From positions 62,001 through 126,000 of the forward strand of contig UCKS01000025.1 of assembly GCA_900473045.1 (NCBI GenBank): a DNA stretch of 64,000 nt, read 5' to 3'. A program made the position numbers and the translations under genes. Positions 37,876-46,308 of the stretch are shown here, piece by piece; within the stretch, counting starts at the first letter, position 1; the number at the start of each line of letters is the position of its first letter. Origin of the DNA: Hyphomicrobiales bacterium (GTDB lineage Bacteria > Pseudomonadota > Alphaproteobacteria > Rhizobiales > Rhizobiaceae). The notes beneath the pieces are model-generated. The model worked only from the letters and a program-made list of their open reading frames with translations. It was not told the DNA's origin and did not search any database.

Positions 37876-38010
37876 GGGGCGAATCTATAGTCCGTTTGGA
37901 AGTTTTTGCGAACTTTTTGGCAGGGCTTAACGACGGCGCGGCTGACATGCTGCACCATCATCTTCATCGGGCCGGGGATCTTTTGACCCTCAAATCCCAT
38001 GGAGGTTGCC

Positions 38011-38265
38011 ATGAACAAGACCATCACCTTTGTTTCGACCCGCCACTGTGTGGCGCGGCAGGGTTTCGCCATGAGGCCGGCTTCGGCGTCACGCCGCTAC
38101 ACCCTGTCCAGCGTCCGGCAGCTTATCTCGGTCTGGCGCGCGCGAAGACGCTTCCGTTGGGACCTCGAGCAGATAGCGCAAAACAATCCGCACCTGATCG
38201 ACGATATCGGTCTGAGACGATGGCAGATCGAGGCGGAAATCGCCAAACGATTCTGGGAGGCATAG
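38011..38265 (+). CDS. Small DUF1127 family protein
   Basis: An 84-residue basic protein. The C-terminal half, RRRFRWDLEQIAQNNPHLID then DIGLRRWQIEAE, is the DUF1127 motif (YjiS-like). Some short DUF1127 proteins in Agrobacterium bind RNA and affect phosphate and carbon metabolism. GGAGG lies 6 bases before the ATG at 38011, and an ATG 12 bases upstream overlaps it. The MFS gene starts 10 bp after its stop, so they may share a transcript. Confidence 0.85.
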   Translation: MNKTITFVSTRHCVARQGFAMRPASASRRYTLSSVRQLISVWRARRRFRWDLEQIAQNNPHLIDDIGLRRWQIEAEIAKRFWEA

Positions 38266-38275
38266 GGAAACGCCG

Positions 38276-39466
38276 ATGACCGCAGAAAGCACGACATCAT
38301 CACCGCAGGATCGGGTCCCATGGGCCGCCATGGCCGGCATCATTGCGACGGTCACGGTGTTCGCCGTGGCGCAGGGGCTGACTTATCCGCTGCTGAGCTT
38401 GATCCTCGAGCGGAAGGGAACCCCCTCCGGCCTGATCGGCGTGTCGGCGGCGATGACACCTTTGGGCTTTGTCGTATCGGCGCCGTTCATTCCGGTACTG
38501 GCGCGCAAAGGCGGCGGAGCGCGGCTGGCCCTCCTGTGTTCGGTCCTTGCGGCCGCCACGCTTGCCGCGATCGCCGGGACCCAAGACGTCTGGGCCTGGA
38601 TGCCGCTGCGTTTCCTGCTCGGCGTCTTTGCCAATCCGCTTTCCGTCATCAGCGAAACCTGGCTGATGTCGATCACACCGGCCGCGCGCCGGGCCCGCAT
38701 CATGGGCCTCTATTCGTCACTCGTATCAGGTGGCTTTGCCATCGGCCCGATTTCCCTCGGGCTGGCCGGCACGGAGGGGTGGGCGCCCTTCATGGTTGGC
38801 ATCGTCGCCTTCCTGCTGTGCGGGTTGATCGTGCTTGCGGTCGTGCCGCGATTGCCGACACTCTCGTATGACGGCAAGGCAACATCCGTTGGCGGCTTTT
38901 TCGCCCTGGCGCCGCTGCTGCTGTTTGCGGTTTTCACCGCTGCCGCCTTCGAGCAGATTATGGTTTCCCTGTTTGCGGTCTATGGCGCAGCACTCGATAG
39001 CACCGAGGCGCAGATTGTTGCGCTCATCACCTGCTTCATTGCCGGCAATGCCATGCTGCAGATTTTGCTCGGGCGCTTAGCCGAGACGTTTGGCTCGGCG
39101 CGAACCATGCTGATGTGCGCCATGGTGTCGCTGGCGGGCTGTCTATTGTTGCCGCTGGTCTTCGGTTCGTGGCTGGTCTGGCCGCTGGTTTTTGGCCTCG
39201 GCGGGGTCTCGTTCGGGATCTACACCCTGTCGCTGGTCCAACTCGGCGAGCGTTTTAGTGGCCAGGCCCTGATCGCCGGCAACGCCGCCTTTGCGGCGAT
39301 GTGGGGTATCGGCGGCATCATCGGCTCGCCGACGGCAGGGCTGGCCATGCAGCTCTTCGGGCACCAGGGGCTACCATTCTCCCTTGGCCTGCCGTGTGGC
39401 GTACTGGCCCTGCTGCTGATCGGTGCGAAATGGCGGGCTGATCGGAGAACAAGGGGCAGCCCATGA
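38276..39466 (+). CDS. MFS transporter
   Basis: A 396-residue major-facilitator protein with about 12 spans. The loop between spans 4 and 5 has SETWLMSITPAARRARIMGL, a segment seen in YcaD/MdtG-like sugar or drug exporters. The substrate is unknown. It lies 10 bp after a DUF1127 gene, and the next gene converges 15 bp downstream. Confidence 0.86.
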   Translation: MTAESTTSSPQDRVPWAAMAGIIATVTVFAVAQGLTYPLLSLILERKGTPSGLIGVSAAMTPLGFVVSAPFIPVLARKGGGARLALLCSVLAAATLAAIAGTQDVWAWMPLRFLLGVFANPLSVISETWLMSITPAARRARIMGLYSSLVSGGFAIGPISLGLAGTEGWAPFMVGIVAFLLCGLIVLAVVPRLPTLSYDGKATSVGGFFALAPLLLFAVFTAAAFEQIMVSLFAVYGAALDSTEAQIVALITCFIAGNAMLQILLGRLAETFGSARTMLMCAMVSLAGCLLLPLVFGSWLVWPLVFGLGGVSFGIYTLSLVQLGERFSGQALIAGNAAFAAMWGIGGIIGSPTAGLAMQLFGHQGLPFSLGLPCGVLALLLIGAKWRADRRTRGSP

Positions 39467-39481
39467 GGCTGGTCCTCGCTT

Positions 39482-40345
39482 CTACCGGGCAAACCGTCGC
39501 GCGCCTGCGACGCAGAGGATGACGGCCACGGTGACGGCCAGCATGGTCCAGCTCACCGGTTCATGCAACAGGGTTGCCGCCAGCGCCAGCCCGAAGAAGG
39601 GTTGCAGCAATTGCAGCTGGCCGACGGCGGCGATGCCGCCCTGCACGAGGCCGCGATACCAGAAGATGAAGCCGATCAGCATGCTGAACAGCGACACATA
39701 GGCAAGGCTCAGCCAGGTGGGCAGCGCAACGCCGGAAAAGGTCGGTGGCATCAAGGCAAGCGACAGCACGATCATCATCGGCAGCGACAGGACCAGCGCC
39801 CAGCAGATCACCTGCCACCCACCGAGCGTGCGCGACAACCTTGCCCCTTCGGCATAACCTAGCCCGCAGACGATGATCGCAGCAAGCATCAACGCGTCGC
39901 CGATGGGGGAAGCCGCCCCACCCTGCAGCAGGGCAAAACCGGCCACCAGCGCACTGCCGAGCGAGGAAAATATCCAGAACGCCGGCTTTGGCCGCTCGCC
40001 GCCACGCAGCACGCCAAAAATCGCCGTCGCCAGCGGCAGCAGGCCGACGAAAACGATGGAATGCGCCGAAGTGACATGCTGCAGCGCCAACGCCGTCAAA
40101 AGCGGAAAACCGACGACGACCCCCAGGGCGACGACCACGAGCGAGACGATATCACTGCGCGAGGGCCGCCTCTGCCGGAAGACGAAAAGCAGGCAAAGCG
40201 CCAAGAGACCGGCAATCGCCGCGCGCGCCACCGTCAAAAACAACGGATCCAGCTGCATCACCGCCACCCGCGTTGCCGGCAGCGAACCGCTGAAGATCAC
40301 CACGCCGATCAATCCGTTGATAAATCCGCTCGCCATCCGGTCCAT
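39482..40345 (-). CDS. EamA/DMT family transporter
   Basis: A 287-residue, ten-span exporter-like protein (start GLIGVVIFSGSLPATRVAVM; second half with EGARLSRTLGGWQVICWALV). The ATG at 40345 follows GAAGGAG; a longer frame adds 18 unlikely residues. It is divergent from a MocR-type regulator with a strong palindrome between them. Regulated export of an amino acid or vitamin-related compound is plausible (inference). Confidence 0.86.
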   Translation of the reverse strand: MDRMASGFINGLIGVVIFSGSLPATRVAVMQLDPLFLTVARAAIAGLLALCLLFVFRQRRPSRSDIVSLVVVALGVVVGFPLLTALALQHVTSAHSIVFVGLLPLATAIFGVLRGGERPKPAFWIFSSLGSALVAGFALLQGGAASPIGDALMLAAIIVCGLGYAEGARLSRTLGGWQVICWALVLSLPMMIVLSLALMPPTFSGVALPTWLSLAYVSLFSMLIGFIFWYRGLVQGGIAAVGQLQLLQPFFGLALAATLLHEPVSWTMLAVTVAVILCVAGARRFAR

Positions 40346-40402
40346 TCGACGCTCCTTCGTTGCGCTCTTATCGGCGGCGGCGGCTGGCAATACCAGCAAC
40401 AG

Positions 40403-40431
40403 TCATATACAGTTTGGCGAAACTGTTATGA
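40403..40431. promoter_or_regulatory. Palindromic operator candidate, MocR/EamA intergenic region
   Basis: The arms TCATATACAGTTT and AAACTGTTATGA are inverted copies apart from one extra base, with a GGCG centre. The site lies between the two divergent genes, and its right arm covers the first possible start codon of the regulator (40428-40430). A dimeric MocR protein binding here could shut off both genes. Confidence 0.65.
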
Positions 40432-41846
40432 TATCGGATCACGTACAGATGCTCGATGAAACGAAGAGTGGCACGCGGATCGCCACGGTCATCGCCGCGA
40501 TCAGGCAGCGCATTGCCGGCCGCAGCCTGACTTCAGGCGACAAATTGCCCTCGATCCGGGCGTTTGCACGGACCCTGCAGGTCTCCACATCCACTGTCGT
40601 CGAAGCCTATGACCGCCTTGCCGCCGAAGGCGTGATCCAGCCGCGTCCCGGCTCAGGATTCTATGTGGCAAGCCAGGCCGCGCCGCTCGCCTTGTCGGAA
40701 ATCGGACCGAAACTGGACCGGGCGGTCGATCCCTTCTGGGTATCGCGCCAGTCACTGGATGCGGGCAGCGACGGCTTGAAACCGGGATGCGGCTGGCTTC
40801 CGCCTTCCTGGCTGCCGGATGACGGCGTGCGCCGCGCCCTGCGAGCCCTGTCGCGCGCCGAAAGTCCGTCGCTCGCCGAATATGGCGCGCCACTCGGGCT
40901 GCCACCGCTGCGCCAGTTGATTGCGCGCCGGATGGGCGATCATGGCATCGACGCATCGCCGGACCAGATCATGCTGACGGAATCGGGAACGCAGGCGCTT
41001 GATCTGATGTGCCGGTTCCTGCTTGAGCCAGGCGACACCGTCCTGATCGACGATCCCTGCTATTTCAATTTCCATGCGCTGTTGCGCGCCCATCGCGCCC
41101 GCATCGTCAGCGTTGCCTATACGCCCACCGGCCCGGATATCGAGCAGTTCGCCAAGGCGCTGCAGGAGCACAGGCCGCGGCTCTACATCACCAATTCGGC
41201 CATTCACAACCCGACCGGGGCGACGCTCTCGCCGGTGACGGCGCACCGCGTGCTGAAGCTGGCCGAACAGGCGGGGCTGACCATCATCGAGGACGATATC
41301 TTCGCCGATTTCGAGCATGTTGCAGCCCCAAGGCTTGCCGCCTTCGACGGGCTTGAGCGCGTCATCCATATCGGCAGCTTTTCCAAAACCCTGTCGGCAT
41401 CGGCGCGCTGCGGCTTTATCGCCACCCGTGCGGACTGGATCGAGGGCCTGATCGACCTGAAGATCGCCACCACATTTGGCGGCGGCCCCCTCACCGCCGA
41501 ACTGGTGCTGAATGTGCTGCGCGACGGCAGCTACCGCAAACACATGGAAGGCTTACGCCTGCGCCTCTCCCGCGCCATGACTGAGGTCAACGCCCAGCTG
41601 AAAAACCTCGGGCTCGTGCCATGGATCGAGCCGCAGGCAGGGATGTTTGTGTGGAGCCGGCTGCCGGACGGGCTTGATTCGGCGGATATTGCCCGGGAAG
41701 CACTGGCAGACAATATCGTCCTTGCCCCCGGCAACGTCTTCAGCCTGTCGCAATCGGCGACCAGCTTTTTGCGGTTCAATGTCTCGCAGTCGCAGGACGA
41801 GCGTGTCTTTGCAGCACTGCGCAAGGCCATGGCGCGAAAGCGATAA
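40428..41846 (+). CDS. MocR-type regulator (GntR HTH fused to aminotransferase fold)
   Basis: A 472-residue protein. Residues ~15-85 are a GntR-type winged HTH (SGDKLPSIRAFARTLQVSTS and VVEAYDRLAAEGVIQPRPGS). A class I/II aminotransferase-like domain follows, with ESGTQALDLM, NPTGATLSP and the PLP-lysine in SFSKTLSASARCG near residue 320. Such proteins usually sense PLP plus an amine and act as regulators. The ATG at 40428 lies inside the operator-like palindrome; the ATG at 40449 is a credible alternative. The divergent EamA exporter is the likely target. Confidence 0.9.
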   Translation: MISDHVQMLDETKSGTRIATVIAAIRQRIAGRSLTSGDKLPSIRAFARTLQVSTSTVVEAYDRLAAEGVIQPRPGSGFYVASQAAPLALSEIGPKLDRAVDPFWVSRQSLDAGSDGLKPGCGWLPPSWLPDDGVRRALRALSRAESPSLAEYGAPLGLPPLRQLIARRMGDHGIDASPDQIMLTESGTQALDLMCRFLLEPGDTVLIDDPCYFNFHALLRAHRARIVSVAYTPTGPDIEQFAKALQEHRPRLYITNSAIHNPTGATLSPVTAHRVLKLAEQAGLTIIEDDIFADFEHVAAPRLAAFDGLERVIHIGSFSKTLSASARCGFIATRADWIEGLIDLKIATTFGGGPLTAELVLNVLRDGSYRKHMEGLRLRLSRAMTEVNAQLKNLGLVPWIEPQAGMFVWSRLPDGLDSADIAREALADNIVLAPGNVFSLSQSATSFLRFNVSQSQDERVFAALRKAMARKR

Positions 41847-41955
41847 CCGGTTGATGCTGATTTTTGCCGGCGCCGCACCACTCCACAAGCAAACGCTAAA
41901 ATTTTACCAAAACCTTTAAGCCACCGTTCAAATCGAGGCTTTAACTTTCCGCTCC

Positions 41956-42174
41956 ATGAAGAACGAAACCCAGAATGCCTTCCGGTTCCGGCGCGTCAAA
42001 TGGGGCGATCCCAGGCACGCGATGAACGCGTTGCGCAACAAGGAACCGGTTTTCGTCGACGAGGCTGAGACATCCGGCCGCCTGTTCTGGGGGCTGGTCG
42101 TGCTTCTGGTGATCGCCGTCTTCGTCAGCATCGTCGTCTTCGGCAGTCATCGCCAGCTGCCCTTCTGGAACTGA
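41956..42174 (+). CDS. Small single-span membrane protein
   Basis: A 72-residue protein with a basic N-terminal half (RFRRVKWGDPRHAMNAL) and one hydrophobic span (LFWGLVVLLVIAVFVSIVVF) near the C-terminus. By charge the N-terminus should stay inside. I do not recognise the family. It starts ~110 bp after the MocR gene and may be independent. Confidence 0.6.
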   Translation: MKNETQNAFRFRRVKWGDPRHAMNALRNKEPVFVDEAETSGRLFWGLVVLLVIAVFVSIVVFGSHRQLPFWN

Positions 42175-42183
42175 TCCCAACCT

Positions 42184-43026
42184 TTATCCCAGCTCGAACG
42201 TGGTAATGCCGTAAATCTGCCCGAGCGGCAGGTCCGGCACCGGACCGCGATACATCCGCGCCGTTTCGAATACCGGCTTCAGATTGTAGCGATCGCACAG
42301 CGCGCGGGCTGCGGCGTTCGGCTCGGGAATATCGAGATAGACCTGGCCGCCGCCAACGCTGGTCACCAGCTTGCGGAAAATCAGGTCGGCATTGGTTTCG
42401 CTGTCGGCAAACAGCGGACCGATCTTGTGGCCCTCGCGGCAGGCGCGGATGGTGCCGTAGCCGGCAATTTCGGAATTGCGCAGCAGGGCAAAGCTTTCGC
42501 GCGTCTCCATCGCCTTTAGCCATTCGCGCAAAAAGGCATCGCGCCGGGCCGGATTGAACCGCGCATCATAATCGGCCAGCATCGGCACAAGAACGGGAGA
42601 GACCGAGACCAGTTCGGTGCCGGGCGGCTCGGTGCACTGAACCTCGCCGCCATAGCGGAAGTTGGCATGGGCATAGACGAAGCCCGACTTGCGGTAATTG
42701 TCCTGCTGGGCGACCACGCCATCCAGCCCGACCGTGCGGCCGCCCACCTCCGCCAGTGCCCGTTGCCAGAGTGTTAGACCGATCCCCTGCCCGCGATAAT
42801 CCGGATGCGCCAGGTAGAACCCGAGAAACGCATAGGTCTCGCCGTAGCGCACCAGCGACAGCGCCGCGGCCATGGTGCCATCCTCCTCGGCAATCCAGTA
42901 GCCGTCCGGATCTGCTGCCCAGAAGGCCGGCGCATCGTCGAGACCGGGGTTCCAGCCCTCTGTGGCCGCCCAGTCGATCAGGACATCGAGATCGGCGCGG
43001 CTGGCTTTTCGGATCATCGGGGGCAT
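42184..43026 (-). CDS. GNAT family N-acetyltransferase
   Basis: A 280-residue protein. The N-terminal ~140 residues form a GNAT domain with the acetyl-CoA loop in LAHPDYRGQGIGLTLWQRAL. The extra C-terminal domain of similar size resembles the second domain of YitH/HolE-type acetyltransferases. The substrate is unknown. AGGAG is 5 bases before the ATG at 43026. It is convergent with the small membrane protein gene. Confidence 0.83.
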   Translation of the reverse strand: MPPMIRKASRADLDVLIDWAATEGWNPGLDDAPAFWAADPDGYWIAEEDGTMAAALSLVRYGETYAFLGFYLAHPDYRGQGIGLTLWQRALAEVGGRTVGLDGVVAQQDNYRKSGFVYAHANFRYGGEVQCTEPPGTELVSVSPVLVPMLADYDARFNPARRDAFLREWLKAMETRESFALLRNSEIAGYGTIRACREGHKIGPLFADSETNADLIFRKLVTSVGGGQVYLDIPEPNAAARALCDRYNLKPVFETARMYRGPVPDLPLGQIYGITTFELG

Positions 43027-43203
43027 GGAGACTCCTGTTTGAAAATGCAGACTACCCAAATAGCGCAGCTTGGCTATTGTCCACCAGCCGCAATGACGAT
43101 TGTCGGCAGGTCATCGTTGACAGGCAGTGACAGGCGCTTGCCCGGGATTGTCTTTCTGATACAAAAGCCCACCGTAAAAGTCATACAAATCGAGCGACAC
43201 ACC

Positions 43204-44130
43204 ATGAGCCCCATCCATATTTCGATCGTCGGCGTCGGCAAGATCGTCCGCGACCAGCATCTTCCTTCCATCGCCAAGAATGCGGATTACAAGCTGATCG
43301 CCGCCGCCAGCCGCCATGGCGTCGTCGATGGCATCGATAATTTCAAGTCGATCGAAGCCATGCTCGACGCGGTTCCGGCCATCGATGCCGTGTCGCTCTG
43401 CATGCCGCCGCAGTTCCGCTATGCTGCTGCCCGCACGGCGCTTGAGGCCGGCAAGCACGTCTTCCTCGAAAAGCCGCCGGGCGCGACGCTGAGCGAAGTC
43501 GCCGATCTCCAGGCGCTGGCTGACGAAAAGGGCCTGTCGCTGTTTGCCAGCTGGCATTCACGCTATGCGCCCGCCGTCGAAGCCGCAAAGGCTTTTCTCG
43601 CCTCGACGAAGATCAACGACGTCAAGGTGATCTGGAAGGAAGACGTGCGCCACTGGCATCCGAACCAGGACTGGATCTGGGCTGCCGGCGGCCTCGGCGT
43701 CTTCGATCCCGGCATCAACGCCCTGTCGATTGTCACACATATCCTGCCGAACCCGCTGTTCATCACTTCGGCAACGCTGGAATTCCCGGAAAACCGCGAT
43801 GCGCCGATCGCCGCCTCGATCGTCTTCAGCGATGCCAACAACCTGCCGGTTTCGGCCGAATTCGACTGGCGCCAGACCGGCCACCAGAGCTGGGACATCG
43901 TCGCCGAGACAGATGCCGGGATGATGGTGCTGGCCGAAGGCGGCGCCAAGCTTTCGATCGACGGCAAACTGGTGCATGACGAGCCGGAACAGGAATACCC
44001 GGCCCTCTACGCCCGCTTCGCAGAGATCATCAAGGCCAAGACTTCGGACGTCGATCTGGCGCCGCTGCGTCACGTGGCCGATGCCTTCATGCTCGGACGG
44101 CGCAAGTTCGTGGATGCGTTCTTCGATTGA
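43204..44130 (+). CDS. D-galactose 1-dehydrogenase (Gfo/Idh/MocA family)
   Basis: A 308-residue NAD(P)-dependent oxidoreductase. It has the nucleotide site ISIVGVGKIVRDQHLPSI, the EKPPG motif near residue 94 and the active-site region WKEDVRHWHPNQDWIW with GLGVFDPGINALSI after it. The whole chain resembles Pseudomonas-type galactose 1-dehydrogenase, which oxidises D-galactose (and often L-arabinose) to the lactone in the non-phosphorylating DeLey-Doudoroff route. The partner genes of that route are not in this window. Confidence 0.82.
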   Translation: MSPIHISIVGVGKIVRDQHLPSIAKNADYKLIAAASRHGVVDGIDNFKSIEAMLDAVPAIDAVSLCMPPQFRYAAARTALEAGKHVFLEKPPGATLSEVADLQALADEKGLSLFASWHSRYAPAVEAAKAFLASTKINDVKVIWKEDVRHWHPNQDWIWAAGGLGVFDPGINALSIVTHILPNPLFITSATLEFPENRDAPIAASIVFSDANNLPVSAEFDWRQTGHQSWDIVAETDAGMMVLAEGGAKLSIDGKLVHDEPEQEYPALYARFAEIIKAKTSDVDLAPLRHVADAFMLGRRKFVDAFFD

Positions 44131-44146
44131 GCTTGTGTATCGGACA

Positions 44147-44181
44147 TTCAATGCCGCGCATGTTTCATTCGCGGCATTGAA
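44147..44181. repeat. Perfect 12-bp inverted repeat after galactose dehydrogenase
   Basis: TTCAATGCCGCG and CGCGGCATTGAA flank an 11-base loop, 17 bp after the dehydrogenase stop. It could end transcription, but no T-run follows, so the type of function is open. Confidence 0.6.
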
Positions 44182-44238
44182 GCTGCTGACAAAACTTGAA
44201 TTAGATTGTCTGATGAAAGCGATACCCCACTTTCCGTC

Positions 44239-44286
44239 ATCCTCGCCCTCGTGGCGGGGATCCAGTGATCCGACGTCTGTCGGATC
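44239..44286. repeat. Two adjacent short palindromes
   Basis: The first stem is ATCCTCGCC/GGCGGGGAT around CTCGT (44239-44262, imperfect). The second is GATCCGAC/GTCGGATC with a GTCT loop (44267-44286), followed by an AT-rich tract. The first resembles the short interspersed palindromes common between alphaproteobacterial genes. They fill part of the ~260 bp between the dehydrogenase and the next small gene, in which I see no other feature. Confidence 0.5.
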
Positions 44287-44392
44287 AAAAGATTATTTTA
44301 TCTCAATAACTTGAGCCATCTAGATTTCCGTCACAAGCACAGAAATGACAAGATGAGGCTCTTGAAAAAAACAAAAAATGATCGGTGAGTGC

Positions 44393-44731
44393 GTGAAAAA
44401 CATCCAGATGATAGATGGAGCAGCCAACGCCACGTTCAGCGTTTTTCAGGTGACCAACGACGAATTTTCGTTGATCTTCCCTTCTCCGGGGCAGGATATG
44501 GAGATTGTAGAAGATTTCATCGGCAGGCTCGGCAAGAAGGCGGCCGGGATGATTTTGGAACCCATTTGGGAACGCCCAATTTTAAAGCGAGATGCAAACG
44601 GCATTCACGGCACACTGTTCTATGACAATAATAACCGACGTGAACATTTCCCAGCGACAAAACGCGAAGTCGATTGGGACAGATGTAACCTGAACGCAGC
44701 TCAGCAGCATCTGTTTTCACTAAACAGATAG
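44393..44731 (+). CDS. Hypothetical protein
   Basis: A ~112-residue soluble protein with a Phe-rich acidic start (NATFSVFQVTNDEFSLIFPS) and the segment GIHGTLFYDNNNRREHFPAT. No family is recognised. The GTG at 44393 is favoured because GGTGAG sits 5 bases before it; an ATG at 44378 has no ribosome site nearby. The base composition is poorer in GC than the flanking genes, so recent acquisition is possible. It ends 17 bp before the holC-tail remnant. Confidence 0.55.
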   Translation: MKNIQMIDGAANATFSVFQVTNDEFSLIFPSPGQDMEIVEDFIGRLGKKAAGMILEPIWERPILKRDANGIHGTLFYDNNNRREHFPATKREVDWDRCNLNAAQQHLFSLNR

Positions 44732-44748
44732 TCCGGCAAACGAGGCGA

Positions 44749-44776
44749 TTAAACCTTCTTCACCCAGCGCCCATCC
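44749..44776 (-). pseudogene. Displaced 3' end of holC (direct repeat copy 1)
   Basis: Read on the minus strand, these bases encode PDGRWVKKV then a stop. The core at 44754-44776 is an exact 23-base copy of 46314-46336, the end of intact holC (QDGRWVKKA). The two copies lie in the same orientation 1,560 bp apart. This is the pattern left when an element inserts at the 3' end of a gene and restores the reading frame. Confidence 0.7.
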
Positions 44777-44860
44777 GGTATCCTTCGCACTTGTCGTCGA
44801 ATACTGATTTTTCGACAATGGCACGGCGTCCGCTTTCGTCCCTTTGCGGTCAATCCGCAG

Positions 44861-45358
44861 CTAACTCTGAAATCCAGAACTTCGTTCATATATGAAGCGC
44901 GTGTATGATAATTGACATTCAACTCGCTCTGAAGTGGAAATCGAGAACTCATCTTCAGGTAACAATGGGAAAAAGCGGTCGCCACCGAATGTAGTGTCCA
45001 GCACAGTCAGATGAATTCGTTTGGCGAGCGGAAGGAAGAGTTCATAAATCTCCTGACCACCGCCGACAGTTATCTCTGAACCCGGCAATTCCGACGCAAC
45101 TGAAAGAGCTTCATCGAGCGATGTAGCCAAGAGAGCACCAGTAGTCGGAGAAGCGAACGAACGAGATAGCACGATACAATGCCGCCCCGACAACGGACGG
45201 GGTAGGGAGAGATAAGTCATGCGCCCCATAATAAGGGCATTCCCCATTGTCAGTTCCCTGAAAAAATTCTGCTCGCCGGGGATATGCCATGGAATATCGT
45301 TGCCTCTGCCGATGACACGGCCCGCATCCATAGCTGCGATCAGAACAATGGGTTTCAT
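44861..45358 (-). CDS. Dihydrofolate reductase, DfrA-like
   Basis: A 165-residue NADPH-dependent DHFR, which makes tetrahydrofolate. Seen motifs are VLIAAMDAGRVIGRGNDIPW at the N-terminus, IPGEQNFFREL with the active-site acid E29, MGRMTYLSL, and the cofactor loop ITVGGGQEIYELFLP near residues 96-110. The GEQ segment recalls mobile trimethoprim-tolerant DfrA enzymes more than typical chromosomal FolA. No thyA lies next to it. GAAGG precedes the ATG at 45358; an open frame 31 codons upstream is discounted. It lies within the DNA bounded by the two holC-end repeats, 118 bp behind the HNH gene. Confidence 0.85.
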   Translation of the reverse strand: MKPIVLIAAMDAGRVIGRGNDIPWHIPGEQNFFRELTMGNALIMGRMTYLSLPRPLSGRHCIVLSRSFASPTTGALLATSLDEALSVASELPGSEITVGGGQEIYELFLPLAKRIHLTVLDTTFGGDRFFPLLPEDEFSISTSERVECQLSYTRFIYERSSGFQS

Positions 45359-45476
45359 GCCTGCCTTCTGCTGACTGGTTATGACACTACTCGGCTGATC
45401 CCGTAATTGGGTGGATAGTAGTGGGATCGGAGAGGATCGCAATGACCGCAATTGGGCGCAAACCTGCCGTTGCCCG

Positions 45477-45833
45477 TTAAGGCTTGCGCCCCCTGCCTCG
45501 ACCCGACGACTGTCGTGATTCCTTCGCCGAATCCGAAAAACCTGGAGGCTTATTTTTTACCCAGGCAACGAATGTTTGCACCGCAGGGTCTTGAAGAATG
45601 GCCTCGATCGTGGAGAACTTCTTGGCGAGTTGGGCATCAGTAAAAATCGCATGTATCTGGTCGTGGCAGATGCGGTGCAGGCAAACGGTTTTCTTGCCGC
45701 CTTTGCTCTTGGGGACGAGATGATGTTCGTCTTGCTGATCATCCGGGATCACGCGCTCGCACATTGGACACAGCACCAGCTCCGGCACCGCCACGTCCCA
45801 TGAAGCCAATTCATCTCTGTTTTTGCGGGCCAT
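45477..45833 (-). CDS. Small HNH endonuclease
   Basis: A 118-residue protein with a compact HNH/treble-clef nuclease. C22 and C25 (CPMC) pair with a later Cys set in CLHRICHDQIH, and the catalytic His is in DEHHLVPKSKGG near residue 37. A basic Ser/Arg/Gly tail follows. Similar short HNH proteins are widespread in Proteobacteria, with unknown targets. It is upstream of the DHFR on the same strand, inside the repeat-bounded segment. Confidence 0.82.
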   Translation of the reverse strand: MARKNRDELASWDVAVPELVLCPMCERVIPDDQQDEHHLVPKSKGGKKTVCLHRICHDQIHAIFTDAQLAKKFSTIEAILQDPAVQTFVAWVKNKPPGFSDSAKESRQSSGRGRGRKP

Positions 45834-45955
45834 CGGTCCATCATCCTAAGCGCTGCCGGCCTTGCTTCCATTTTGCTTGGATCGATGCAGGCCCTTACCC
45901 GCAGGTAACGCGTCTCATCAGGCGGAGCAATGCTGTTCTAAATCAAAGTGGGGCC

Positions 45956-46303
45956 ATGGATGGAAGCAATTCTGGACCACCTGATCTGAGCAGCATGATG
46001 ATCGCCACTATTCGCACCAGTGCCACTTCCCGATATTCGCGACCAAGAGATTGGCAGTCTGGGTGTACCTTTTGCATTTGTTCAGTTTTCGACCACTGGT
46101 GGACGCAGGCTGAGTGTATGGCGACGAATTTGTTCGCCGATAGAAATGCCTTTAAGGCCAATCAACTTCACGATTATTTTGGCGCACAGCTGACGTTGTG
46201 TCACAAACGGTGGCCGCATAAATTCGAATTTCACAACCGTTTCCTGCAGCAACACGCTTCCACATCATGGAGTGATCGTTGGCTTTCTTCGATTGATGCG
46301 TGA
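45956..46303 (+). CDS. Possible unassigned protein inside repeat-bounded segment
   Basis: An open frame of ~115 residues, rich in Trp, His and Cys (WQSGCTFCICSVFDHWW; HKFEFHNRFLQQHA). GGGG lies just before the ATG. The frame continues upstream to 45764, but that part covers the HNH gene start and is discounted. Composition is unusual and nothing is recognised; it may be non-coding. It fills most of the ~475 bp between the HNH gene and holC, where I see no other gene. Confidence 0.25.
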   Translation: MDGSNSGPPDLSSMMIATIRTSATSRYSRPRDWQSGCTFCICSVFDHWWTQAECMATNLFADRNAFKANQLHDYFGAQLTLCHKRWPHKFEFHNRFLQQHASTSWSDRWLSSIDA

Positions 46304-46308
46304 AAGCA

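Noticed and set aside
39873-40427. Long N-terminal extension of the MocR-type regulator
   Set aside because: It would read through the antisense of the EamA gene and the operator palindrome. The winged helix starts just after 40428.
45764-45955. Upstream part of the unassigned frame at 45764-46303
   Set aside because: It covers the 5' end of the HNH gene on the other strand and is Pro/Ala-rich antisense-like sequence.
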